NCBI GenBank assembly: GCA_013362195.1
Contig: JABFWM010000567.1
Coordinates: forward strand, 1 to 11,388
DNA length: 11,388 nt
Source: Acidobacteriota bacterium
Lineage (GTDB): Bacteria; Acidobacteriota; Vicinamibacteria; Vicinamibacterales; 2-12-FULL-66-21
Direction: 5' to 3'
The stretch's first letter is position 1, and every line of letters starts with the position of its first letter. A program made the translations under genes and the position numbers. Shown here piece by piece: positions 1 through 6,514 of this stretch. A model generated the notes under the pieces. That model did no database searches. It saw only the letters and a program-made list of their open reading frames with translations, and was not told where the DNA came from.

Positions 1-1199
1 AGATAGAAAAATGATTCGCCTGCAACCGTGCCCGCGGTCGCGGGCGGCAGCGAGGCGTCGAGAATCTCGACCCGCCGTACCGTCTCGGCGTTGCGAAGCA
101 CGATACGGATGAGACGCGACCCGGTGGACGTCTGCTGCAGCGCGAGCATCGAGCCGTCATACCACCGGAGGGTGCGGATGCCGCCGAGCGAGGCCCCATC
201 GGCAGCTTTCACCGGCGCCGCAGCCCGCCCGGACTCGACGCGCAGCAGATTCTCGTCATTCGCGACGTAAAAGGTGGAGCCGTTCGCCGGCGCAATCGTC
301 CGCAGGCCGGCGACGCCCAGGTCCTGCGCGACATCGAACTGCCGTGCGCCCGGACGGAGACGGAACACGCGGCCTCCGGACGCGTCCAGCGCGAGCACCG
401 TCCCGTCCGATGACACCACGAGGTCTTCGAATCGCGCCGGCGACTCGTCGACCGCCGTCGCCGCTTTCATCAAAACACGCCCGGAGACGAGCTGCAATTT
501 ATGGAGCGCGCTGATCTGTTCGTCGGTGCTGGCGACCCAGAGATCGCCGCGCCTCGCGTCAATCGCGAAACCGCTGATGCGCCCGAGAAAATCCGCGGAG
601 GCCGCGCTCACCAGATTGGTCACGTGATGCGACATCTCGTCGATGACGACGAGCCGCGCCGAGGATCGATCGCCGACGAGGAACCGTCGCGACACCGCAT
701 CGTAGGCGAGCCCGACCGGATCGAGCGACTTCGCATCGAACGTCAGGGCGGTTGCGGGAAGGCGGGATGAGGCCGTTTCGGGTATCGCGGCTGGGACCGG
801 CCCGACCGGGCCGGCTTTGGGCGGCGGCGGCGCGGCGGGGACCGGTGCCGGGGACGCCACGAAATCCGCCCAGCCTTTCAGCGCGCGGACCCGCTGGAAG
901 TCGTCGTTGGTGGCGGCATCGGTGGCCACGCCAAGGTCGCGGAGCCGCTGCAGCATCACGAGCGCGTCGCCCGGCCGTCCGCTGAGCGCCTGCGCGCGCG
1001 CCAGCAGATACATCAGATCCGGAGTGTTCGGTTTCGCCTTCTGCATCGCGCGCCAGGCGAGATCGTGGAAGGTTTCGTAATCGCCGCGCGACGCCGCGTC
1101 CAGCGCCTGCTGACGGCACTCGTCAAGAGACGCGCAGGCCGGACCGCCCTGAACGAAGACCGCCAGAAGGAGCACCAGAAGCACGGACCAGGGCAGCAT
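1..1199 (-). CDS. Secreted TPR-like / beta-propeller protein, C-terminus off the window
   Basis: The frame is open from an ATG at 1199 to the left edge (399 codons plus two bases), so the C-terminus is missing. The first ~24 residues look like a Sec signal peptide: a hydrophobic run of Leu and Val, then an Ala-Cys-Ala end. Residues ~25-113 are helical and TPR-like, with a short Gly-Asp-Tyr motif and a second hairpin containing LLARAQALSGRPGDALVMLQ. A Pro/Ala-rich linker follows (~114-140). From ~145 the pattern of repeated short strands (DPVGLAYDAVSRRFLVGDR, then further blades) resembles an NHL or SMP-30-like beta-propeller. A periplasmic or extracellular binding or sensor role is possible, but I do not recognise a specific family and no enzyme motif is visible. 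No clear Shine-Dalgarno precedes the ATG. It diverges from the gene at 1292 across a 92-base gap. Confidence 0.75.
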   Translation of the reverse strand, partial: MLPWSVLLVLLLAVFVQGGPACASLDECRQQALDAASRGDYETFHDLAWRAMQKAKPNTPDLMYLLARAQALSGRPGDALVMLQRLRDLGVATDAATNDDFQRVRALKGWADFVASPAPVPAAPPPPKAGPVGPVPAAIPETASSRLPATALTFDAKSLDPVGLAYDAVSRRFLVGDRSSARLVVIDEMSHHVTNLVSAASADFLGRISGFAIDARRGDLWVASTDEQISALHKLQLVSGRVLMKAATAVDESPARFEDLVVSSDGTVLALDASGGRVFRLRPGARQFDVAQDLGVAGLRTIAPANGSTFYVANDENLLRVESGRAAAPVKAADGASLGGIRTLRWYDGSMLALQQTSTGSRLIRIVLRNAETVRRVEILDASLPPATAGTVAGESFFY

Positions 1200-1230
1200 A
1201 AGCGATCGGCCCGAGCGATGGGACCGAAGT

Positions 1231-1260
1231 TTGTTCTTGCGGCGCTTTCTGGTGTACGAT
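1231..1260 (+). promoter_or_regulatory. Candidate sigma-70-type promoter for the 1292 gene
   Basis: TTGTTC (1231-1236) and TACGAT (1255-1260) are separated by 18 bases and match the -35 and -10 consensus at three and four of six positions. A start near 1267 would give a leader of about 25 bases carrying the GAGGAG ribosome site at 1279-1284. The match is partial and judged by eye. Confidence 0.3.
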
Positions 1261-1278
1261 CGACGGCTCATCCCCGGC

Positions 1279-1284
1279 GAGGAG
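1279..1284 (+). promoter_or_regulatory. Ribosome binding site fixing a TTG start
   Basis: GAGGAG lies seven bases before the TTG at 1292. No ATG or GTG in the same frame lies nearby upstream, and the residues after the TTG form a good signal peptide, so this site supports the unusual TTG initiation codon. Confidence 0.6.
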
Positions 1285-1291
1285 ACGCGTC

Positions 1292-1720
1292 TTGCGAACC
1301 GCGCGTTCGGTTGTCTTCGTGGTGTTCTGTGCCGGTGCGGCGGCGGCGATCGGCGTGCCGGCGCTGCGTGCGCAGCGGAGCGTCTCGGGTGAGAACCACT
1401 CGAGGGATGTTCGCACCGTGGCGGAAAAGAAGATTGCGCCGCGCGTCCTCTCCGAGATTTACCGCCGCCGCGGGGAGGCCCGTCAGAACGCGTTCGCGCC
1501 GGACCGTGGCGCCCTGAAGCTGGACCGCCATGGCCGCGTGCTCGTCGACGTGCGCGCCGACGTGAAACCCGCCCTCGAGAAGAAGATGAAGGCGCTCGGC
1601 GGGGTCATCGTCTCCTCCAGCGCCCCCTCGCGCTCGATCGTCACCTGGATGCCGCTCACGATGCTGGAGCGGCTGGCCGCCGACCCGGCAGTCGCGACTA
1701 TCGACCTGGCGGCGCACTGA
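1292..1720 (+). CDS. Small secreted protein resembling a subtilase pro-region (inhibitor I9-like)
   Basis: A 142-aa protein starting at TTG with a good upstream GAGGAG. Residues 1-28 form a signal peptide (basic start, hydrophobic core, cleavage likely after LRA before Gln29), so it is exported. Residues ~40-78 are charged and helical. Residues ~80-140 show an alternating strand/helix pattern: GRVLVDVRADV, then a helix LEKKMKALGG, then IVSSSAPSRSIVTWMP, a second helix and a final strand. This resembles the domain in front of S8 serine proteases that acts as intramolecular chaperone and inhibitor. Here the reading frame stops at 1720, and I see no Asp-His-Ser protease motifs in any frame before the next gene. 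It may be a free-standing protease inhibitor or chaperone, or the remnant of a lost protease. The family call rests on pattern only. Confidence 0.65.
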   Translation: MRTARSVVFVVFCAGAAAAIGVPALRAQRSVSGENHSRDVRTVAEKKIAPRVLSEIYRRRGEARQNAFAPDRGALKLDRHGRVLVDVRADVKPALEKKMKALGGVIVSSSAPSRSIVTWMPLTMLERLAADPAVATIDLAAH

Positions 1721-1886
1721 ATCGTTTCAAGTAAGGTCTTCAGCCCCGCCGCCGGCGCGGCGTGCCAGCCCGGCTCTCTTCTGGCCTCCGGCCAATGCCC
1801 GCTCGAAACCGAAATGCGCCTTAGGGCGTCTTACCCATTACAGAGTGGTATCTCTGATTCCTTGTCAGACCACGGGATCGATTGCA
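1721..1886. other. Intergenic region, no gene seen
   Basis: This 166-base stretch holds only weak structure: a GC-rich segment around 1745-1762 and a 5-bp inverted repeat, CAGAG/CTCTG, at 1841-1856. No T-rich terminator and no convincing promoter are visible. A GTG at 1845 is in frame with the gene at 1887 but would add 14 residues with no ribosome site, so it is not used here. Confidence 0.4.
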
Positions 1887-2051
1887 ATGGCGAAACTCGA
1901 ATACGACGTCTGCGCCCGGTGCGGGGCGCTGTTCGATGATCAGGGCGAGAACGGGTGGTGGTGGCGCGACAGCTTCTGGTGGCACGAGTGCGATCAGAAG
2001 CGCCCCGCGCGGATCGTGGTCCGAAAGCTCGAACTGAGAAAGACCGCCTGA
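1887..2051 (+). CDS. 54-aa Trp-rich zinc-knuckle protein of unknown function
   Basis: A small ORF starting at ATG 1887 with a modest GGGA at 1874-1877. Cys9, Cys12, His33 and Cys35 (CxxC, then HxC after 20 residues) could bind one zinc ion. Between them lies an unusual Trp-rich stretch, GWWWRDSFWWHEC. The C-terminal third is basic (RIVVRKLELRKTA). There is no signal peptide or membrane helix, so it is probably a cytoplasmic zinc-ribbon-like protein binding nucleic acid or protein. I do not recognise the family. The conserved-looking Cys/His spacing and a start supported by local signals argue that it is real. Its stop codon lies within a hairpin shared with the convergent gene at 2078. Confidence 0.6.
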   Translation: MAKLEYDVCARCGALFDDQGENGWWWRDSFWWHECDQKRPARIVVRKLELRKTA

Positions 2052-2077
2052 GCCTCGGCCGCACGCCGCTCAGGCGG
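2044..2077. terminator. Hairpin between two convergent genes, possible bidirectional terminator
   Basis: CCGCCTGAGC (2044-2053) and GCTCAGGCGG (2068-2077) form a perfect 10-bp stem with a 14-base loop. The stem includes the stop codon of the plus-strand gene and abuts the minus-strand stop at 2078. The minus-strand RNA runs into a short T-rich tract (complement of 2035-2043); the plus-strand RNA has none. Confidence 0.5.
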
Positions 2078-2278
2078 CTACATCCCCAGGGCACGGCGGG
2101 CGCGAATCTGCGCCTGCCGCCGCCGATGTTCCAGAACGCGATACTTGTCGGGCCCGCGCAACTCCCCTGACGGGGTGGCCAGGCGCAACCCTCGCCGGAA
2201 CCCTCGATAGATCGTCCACTCCGTGGGCAAGGTTCCGAAATCGAACCGTCGCGCCAGGGATTCGTTCGTCCGGTCCAT
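2078..2278 (-). CDS. 66-aa basic protein of unknown function
   Basis: The chosen start is ATG 2278, preceded by GGGAG at 2289-2285 with six bases between. A longer form from GTG 2329 would start inside an inverted repeat and lacks a ribosome site. The protein is soluble and strongly basic, with no signal peptide. It has an N-terminal motif ESLARRFDFGTLPTEWTIYR, a central GLRLATPSGELRGPDKY, and an Arg-rich C-terminal helix (VLEHRRRQAQIRARRALG). The Arg-rich tail suggests contact with nucleic acid or an acidic partner, which is inference. I do not recognise the family. It converges on the zinc-knuckle gene, with 26 bases between the two stops. Confidence 0.55.
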   Translation of the reverse strand: MDRTNESLARRFDFGTLPTEWTIYRGFRRGLRLATPSGELRGPDKYRVLEHRRRQAQIRARRALGM

Positions 2279-2284
2279 TGCTGT

Positions 2285-2289
2285 CTCCC
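2285..2289 (-). promoter_or_regulatory. Ribosome binding site choosing the 2278 start
   Basis: GGGAG on the minus strand, six bases upstream of the ATG at 2278. It favours the 66-aa form over the 83-aa form beginning at GTG 2329. Confidence 0.5.
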
Positions 2290-2309
2290 GAGCGCGACTG
2301 TAGTGCCGG

Positions 2310-2332
2310 GGCGTGACAACCGAGGTCACGCC
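2310..2332. promoter_or_regulatory. Perfect 8-bp inverted repeat, candidate operator
   Basis: GGCGTGAC (2310-2317) and GTCACGCC (2325-2332) are exact inverted copies separated by seven bases. The repeat sits 32 bases upstream of the minus-strand start at 2278, in the space divergent from the WYL regulator. The half-site spacing (15 bases centre to centre) suits a dimeric regulator. A 5' UTR hairpin is the alternative. Confidence 0.4.
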
Positions 2333-2386
2333 TCGCTAAGATCTTTCTTTTACCCGGGCTCGCGGGATCCCTCCGTGTCATCCCGA

Positions 2387-2396
2387 TTCGGCCGAA
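2387..2396. repeat. 10-bp palindrome in the divergent intergenic region
   Basis: TTCGGCCGAA is a perfect palindrome, 90 bases before the WYL regulator start. It may be an operator half of the regulator or a chance GC-rich palindrome. Confidence 0.25.
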
Positions 2397-2440
2397 GCCG
2401 TCCTCGCCGTGATTCCGGGGAAGGCGGGTCTTTCGATCCC

Positions 2441-2476
2441 CACGTGCCAGGCCTGAAGAGCCGGCCGCGGCACGTG
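2441..2476. promoter_or_regulatory. Inverted CACGTG sites just upstream of the WYL regulator
   Basis: CACGTGCC (2441-2448) and GGCACGTG (2469-2476) form an exact 8-base inverted repeat with a 20-base spacer; each contains the palindrome CACGTG. The right copy ends 10 bases before the regulator's ATG. They could be paired operator sites for autoregulation, or a hairpin masking the translation start. Confidence 0.4.
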
Positions 2477-2486
2477 TCCGACGCTT

Positions 2487-3467
2487 ATGCCACGCAACGC
2501 TGAAGTGATTCGTCAGTGGTCGATTCTGCGGGACCTCGAGTCGTCGCGCCGGGTCACCATCGACGATCTCGCGGAGCGCACCGGCGTGACGACGAGAACG
2601 ATCCGCCGCGACCTCGAGGCGCTGCAGAGCGCCGGGTTTCCGATCTTCGACGAGCAGATCGACGGCAAGCGCTACTGGACGCTCGAAGCGCGCGCGTTCA
2701 AGCGGCTCGACGACACGGGGTTCACCGTCGCGGAGCTGAGCGCGCTCTATTTCAGCCGCACGCTCGTCGAGTGTCTCGCGGCGATGCCCTTCCAGAAAGA
2801 CGTCGCCCGCGCGTTCGAGAAGCTCGCGACGGCGCTGACGCCCGGGATGCGCCAGTTTCTCGACCGTCTGCCGGTGGTGTTGCAGGCGAAGGGCGCACCG
2901 GCCCCGGCCGGCCGCGGCAAGGGCGATCGCGATGTGATCGCGCGCCTGCTGGACGCGACGCTTCAACACCGGCGCGCCGCGATGAAGTACTACTCGCTCT
3001 CGAGCGCGCGCGAAAAGGAGTACGCGATCGAACCGTATCGGCTGGTCTACTCGCAGGGTGGGCTCTACCTGATCGCGTTCGTCCCGGAATACGACACCAC
3101 CCGCACGTTCTCGGTCGAACGCATCCGGTCCCTGTCGGTCAGCGAGGAGCGGTTCACGCCGTCGGAGCTGCCGGAGGTCGCGTTCGCCCACTCCATCGGC
3201 GTCAACGAAGGGCCCCCCGAGCACATCGCGGTGCGCTTCGATCCGCGCATCGCCCCCTACGTGCGCGAGCGACCGCTGCACGCGTCCCAGAAGAACACCG
3301 ACAACGCAGACGGCTCGTTGCAGGTCGAACTGGATGTCTCCAACGACTGGGCGCTGCGAAGCTGGATCCTCAGCTTCGGTCCGCTCGTGCGCGTGGTGTC
3401 GCCGCTGGCGCTCGTCGAGCAGATCCGGGCGGAGCTCAGCGCGGCGGGCAGAGGCTACGGAGATTAA
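2487..3467 (+). CDS. HTH and WYL-domain transcriptional regulator (YafY/DeoR-like)
   Basis: A 326-aa protein, the usual length for the family. Residues ~5-65 are a winged helix-turn-helix: VTIDDLAERTGVTTRTIRRD forms the helix-turn-recognition helix, followed by the EALQSAGFPIF wing typical of HTH_11/DeoR domains. A linker (~70-145) is followed by a WYL domain from ~150. Its core is EPYRLVYSQGGLYLIAF, with the WYL triplet as Leu193-Tyr194-Leu195, then the TFSVERIRSL segment. The C-terminal part (~245-320) matches the WYL C-terminal extension. WYL domains are thought to sense nucleic acids or small ligands, and family members repress or activate DNA repair, phage-defence and stress genes. The target here is unknown. 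No strong ribosome site precedes ATG 2487. It converges on the outer-membrane protein gene, with only 22 bases between stops and no visible terminator. Confidence 0.92.
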   Translation: MPRNAEVIRQWSILRDLESSRRVTIDDLAERTGVTTRTIRRDLEALQSAGFPIFDEQIDGKRYWTLEARAFKRLDDTGFTVAELSALYFSRTLVECLAAMPFQKDVARAFEKLATALTPGMRQFLDRLPVVLQAKGAPAPAGRGKGDRDVIARLLDATLQHRRAAMKYYSLSSAREKEYAIEPYRLVYSQGGLYLIAFVPEYDTTRTFSVERIRSLSVSEERFTPSELPEVAFAHSIGVNEGPPEHIAVRFDPRIAPYVRERPLHASQKNTDNADGSLQVELDVSNDWALRSWILSFGPLVRVVSPLALVEQIRAELSAAGRGYGD

Positions 3468-3489
3468 AGAGGATCGAGGAGCCGCAGGT

Positions 3490-6021
3490 TCACCAGTTGA
3501 ACCAGCGGCTCATCTTGATCAGGAAGACGTTGCGCGACGGCGCGGCGAAGATGCCGCCGAAATCCCGCCCGAAGCGGAACTGCCCCGACTCCAGCACGTC
3601 CTCACGCCCCTGCTGCCACACCACGAACAGCGTGGAGCCTGGCCTGTACTCCCAGCGCAGCACGTTGGTCGTGCGGAACGAACGGAAGTTGAAGTCGGGA
3701 TTCGACGCGTGCGCGAACGGCGCGTAGCGATCCTCGTAGCGCGGCGCCCGCCCGTTCACCAGTTCCTTGAAGCCGCTGTAGCCGCCGGCCGACACGAACG
3801 GCTCGCCATAGATCTGAATCGTGAGCTGCGGCGTGATCGTGTAATTCGCGCGCAGCGTCAGCGCCACTGTCGTCTGGTCGAGATGGCCGAAGACGTAATG
3901 GCCGGCGTTGGTGTTCTCGATCCACTGCGCGTCGTCGACGTTGCGGAACCAGCGGAAGCCGCCGTTGAACGACATGAACGACGCCGGCCGATAGTTGACG
4001 AACGGCTCGGCGCCGACGAAGCGCGAGCCCTGGCGATCGGCGCCGACGTTGAAGAAATAGCCGGTGCTGACCGCGCGGCGGTCGTCGCCTTCGACGTATT
4101 GCCAGTAAACCGTCCGCCCGTTGCCGTACGCGCCGGGCCCGCCGCGGGTGGCGCGATCGTCGAAGGGACGGCCGAGCACCGTCACCCCCATGCCGGTGCG
4201 CCAGTTGTTGGTGAAGGTCCAGTGGGCGTTCACGTTGCCGCCGAGATCGAGGCGGTCGCCGCCGTAGTTCCAGCTGCCCCACTGATTGAGGTTCCACCGG
4301 AAATTGCGCAGGCGTTTGCTCGGGGTGTCGCGGCGGAACTGAATCCAGTTGCTCATCGACCGCACGTCGGCGCGGCGCATGAAGCCGAGGTCGTTGAGAT
4401 CCAGGCCGGGACTCTTCATCGCGACGTTCGAGTTGAAGCGGACCTTCGATCCGCCAATCTTGGCGATCCCCAGCGCGGCGCCGTAGCCGTTCATCGACGT
4501 CGCCGTCGGCTGGTCATCCAGGTAGTCGGCATCGGGCCGCTGGAAGCTGTGGACGGTCGTCCGGGCCAGCTGGTCGATCGCCTCGGCGCGGCCGTGGATC
4601 GTGCTGCCCGTCCAGTATCCCTGCACCGCGTACCGCTTCTTCAGCCGCCAGTCCCAATCGAGGCCGGCAGCGAGCGCGCTGCGCGGCAGGAACGACGTGT
4701 CGCCGTTCAGGCTGCGCGCCGTATTGGCGACAATGAAGCCGACGGTGGACTGGTTCGCGAACTCGCGGCGTCCGCGCACCACCGAATAATTGGTGAGCGG
4801 CTCGACCGACTGCGACGAGCGCAGGTCGCCGACGGCAATGCGCGCGTGTTCCTCGGATGTCACCGCGTTCATCGCGCCAATCGAGAAGCGCCCCACCTTG
4901 CCGGTCAGCTTCGCGGCGCCGAGAATGGTCGTCTGCTGCGGGACCGTCGAGTAGCCGTTCGCCGGTACGTCGGGGGTGCCGCGCGGCGACCGGCCGATCC
5001 GCCTCGGGTAGAACAGGCCGCTGCAGGATCCATCGTTGCAGTCCATGTCGAAGGTGAACATCCCGCTCCCCTCGACGAAGAACGGGCGCCGCTCCGAGAA
5101 AAACGTCTCGAAGCCGCTCAGATTGACGACGGCCGGATCCGCTTCCACCTGGCCGAAATCCGGGTTCACCGTTGCCGTGAGCGTCATGCCGGGCCGCACC
5201 GCATATTTGAGGTCCAGCCCCACCGACGCGGCGGGATCGCGAGGCGAGACGAACGGATTGCCGGGTTCGTCGGGCTGCGTCTTCAGCTGTCCGACGGCGT
5301 AGGGCACGAGCTCGAGGCGCTTCTGCGCGGCGCTCAACTGCAGGCCGGTGAGGTCGCCGAACGACGAGACAAGCCCGTTCGCGCTTTTCGAGATCAGCGG
5401 CCAGGTATCCGTTTCGTTCAGGCGGCCGATCTGCCGCACGACGGCAAAGCCGAATGTCGCGTTGTCGGCGCGATGAAAACGCAGCTGCGAAAACGGAATG
5501 CGGAACTCCGCGCGCCAGCCGCTCGTGTCACGCGACACGGCGACGTCCCATACCGCGTCCCACCCCTCGTCGCGATTGTTGTCGTTGAACCAGTAGGTGT
5601 CGCGCTTCACGCCGGCCGGATTGACCGCGAACTCGAACGCGGTGCGCCGATCGTGGAACGAATCGATCATCACGCTGATCCAGTCGGACGGTGAAGACGA
5701 GTCGCGGCGCGTGCGCAGCGCGACGATCTTGCCCGGATCGGGATCGTGCGCGGCCACCGCCACGTACATGTTGGCGGCGTCATACGCGACCTTCACGTCG
5801 GTAGGGAACGACGGATCCGCGTCGTCCTTCGGATCGCGCTGACGGAAGTCGGTGATGGACGGCGTGCGTTCCCACACGGTCTCATCGAATTCGCCATCGA
5901 GCTTGAGCGCCGCGGCTTCGGGTACCGCCGTCGCGGTCACCCGGGGCGGGGTGGCCGCCGCACCAGGGCAAGGAAGGGCCACAAGAGCCATCGCGAGGAC
6001 GCCGAGCGATTTTCTTAGCAT
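3490..6021 (-). CDS. Outer-membrane protein with CBM9-like and DUF5916 beta-barrel domains
   Basis: An 843-aa protein from ATG 6021. GGTGAG (6032-6027) lies five bases upstream; a GTG at 6027 overlaps that site and is less likely. Residues 1-23 are a signal peptide ending in Ala residues. Residues ~32-200 are a CBM9-like sandwich, opening with LDGEFDETVWERTPSITDF and including the GWRAEFRIPFSQLRF strand pair. From ~260 on, DUF5916 hallmarks appear: the segment around ETFFSERRPFFVEGSG, then LFYPRRIGRSPRG, followed by many alternating amphipathic strands. The protein ends in SRWFNW, a terminal aromatic residue as used for barrel assembly by the BAM complex. Such proteins are common in Acidobacteriota and Bacteroidota. 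Their substrate is not established; carbohydrate or glycan binding is only suggested by the CBM9 fold. A long antisense frame exists over most of the gene but shows no protein-like signals. Confidence 0.9.
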   Translation of the reverse strand: MLRKSLGVLAMALVALPCPGAAATPPRVTATAVPEAAALKLDGEFDETVWERTPSITDFRQRDPKDDADPSFPTDVKVAYDAANMYVAVAAHDPDPGKIVALRTRRDSSSPSDWISVMIDSFHDRRTAFEFAVNPAGVKRDTYWFNDNNRDEGWDAVWDVAVSRDTSGWRAEFRIPFSQLRFHRADNATFGFAVVRQIGRLNETDTWPLISKSANGLVSSFGDLTGLQLSAAQKRLELVPYAVGQLKTQPDEPGNPFVSPRDPAASVGLDLKYAVRPGMTLTATVNPDFGQVEADPAVVNLSGFETFFSERRPFFVEGSGMFTFDMDCNDGSCSGLFYPRRIGRSPRGTPDVPANGYSTVPQQTTILGAAKLTGKVGRFSIGAMNAVTSEEHARIAVGDLRSSQSVEPLTNYSVVRGRREFANQSTVGFIVANTARSLNGDTSFLPRSALAAGLDWDWRLKKRYAVQGYWTGSTIHGRAEAIDQLARTTVHSFQRPDADYLDDQPTATSMNGYGAALGIAKIGGSKVRFNSNVAMKSPGLDLNDLGFMRRADVRSMSNWIQFRRDTPSKRLRNFRWNLNQWGSWNYGGDRLDLGGNVNAHWTFTNNWRTGMGVTVLGRPFDDRATRGGPGAYGNGRTVYWQYVEGDDRRAVSTGYFFNVGADRQGSRFVGAEPFVNYRPASFMSFNGGFRWFRNVDDAQWIENTNAGHYVFGHLDQTTVALTLRANYTITPQLTIQIYGEPFVSAGGYSGFKELVNGRAPRYEDRYAPFAHASNPDFNFRSFRTTNVLRWEYRPGSTLFVVWQQGREDVLESGQFRFGRDFGGIFAAPSRNVFLIKMSRWFNW

Positions 6022-6213
6022 GTGCACTCACCGCTTAGACGGGGCCGCGCGCGTCCGGGTTTGCAACGAATCGGTCCCATCGCCGGTCACGAATTCCGCG
6101 CCCGATGTGCCAATCCGGGGCAGTTTCGGCGCGGCCCCTCTGCGGCGGTTGCTCGAAAGCTGATGCGTGGCAGTCGGATACGGACCGGCGCTGCTTTTGC
6201 CTGATCCGCGGTC
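6022..6213. other. Divergent intergenic region, no gene seen
   Basis: This 192-base stretch lies between the outer-membrane protein gene (minus) and the small gene at 6214 (plus). It should hold the promoters of both. The only promoter-like string I could pick out is a weak sigma-54-like pattern on the minus strand at 6097-6112 (good TGGCAC, poor -12 box). An ATG at 6163 in frame with the downstream gene is cut off by a TGA at 6202. Confidence 0.4.
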
Positions 6214-6429
6214 GTGATCTGGTTCTACGAACGACAAGGCGAGCACTTGCGGTGCGAGATCCGCCAGCAACTCGAAGGCGACCGCTTCGCGCTCGTGGTG
6301 ACGATGCCCGACGGCACCGAGCGGGTCGAGCTGTTCGACGATTCCTCGACGCTGAATCGACGCTCGGTCGAACTCGAGAGGCTGCTGCGGGACAAAGGGT
6401 GGGGCGGACCGTTCGCGCGCGATTTCTAA
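6214..6429 (+). CDS. 71-aa acidic conserved-looking protein of unknown function
   Basis: The reading frame starts at GTG 6214, since an in-frame TGA at 6202 excludes longer forms; the ribosome site is weak. The protein is soluble with no signal peptide. It reads as a compact alpha+beta fold: strand MIWFYERQGEHLRCEIRQQL, strand RFALVVTMPDGTERVELF, an FDDSSTLNRRSVELERLLRD helix and a GWGGPF end. I do not recognise a named family. The coherent alternation of strands and helix and the acidic composition support a real gene. The HNH gene starts 85 bases downstream on the same strand, but a hairpin lies between, so shared function cannot be claimed. Confidence 0.6.
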   Translation: MIWFYERQGEHLRCEIRQQLEGDRFALVVTMPDGTERVELFDDSSTLNRRSVELERLLRDKGWGGPFARDF

Positions 6430-6458
6430 CGCGTGCGCACGCGGCGCGAACAGCCGCG
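6430..6458 (+). terminator. GC-rich palindrome and hairpin after the 71-aa gene
   Basis: A perfect 14-base palindrome, CGCGTGCGCACGCG (6430-6443), begins right after the TAA. It overlaps a second hairpin, CGCGGC (6440-6445) with GCCGCG (6453-6458) and a seven-base loop. No T run follows, so termination is uncertain. Confidence 0.35.
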
Positions 6459-6514
6459 CGTTCCCGCCACCGCAGCCCTCAAGTCCGGGCCGAATCCTGC
6501 CGATAACGTCGCGC

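Noticed and set aside
2078..2329. An 83-aa version of the 66-aa protein starting at GTG 2329
   Set aside because: The start lies inside a perfect inverted repeat and lacks a ribosome site, while ATG 2278 has GGGAG at good spacing.
2070..3281. A 403-codon minus-strand frame opposite the WYL regulator, and a similar plus-strand frame at 2516-3727
   Set aside because: Both are compositionally biased shadows of a well-recognised regulator gene and have no protein-family features.
3334..5694. A 786-codon open frame on the plus strand opposite the outer-membrane protein gene
   Set aside because: It is rich in Arg, Ala, Val and Glu with no domain pattern, signal peptide or ribosome site. The minus-strand frame has clear CBM9 and DUF5916 hallmarks, so this is a GC-driven shadow.
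6097..6112. TGGCACATCGGGCGCG on the minus strand as a sigma-54 promoter for the outer-membrane protein
   Set aside because: The -24 half is perfect, but the -12 half (GCGCG) keeps only the GC pair; such matches are expected by chance in this GC-rich DNA.
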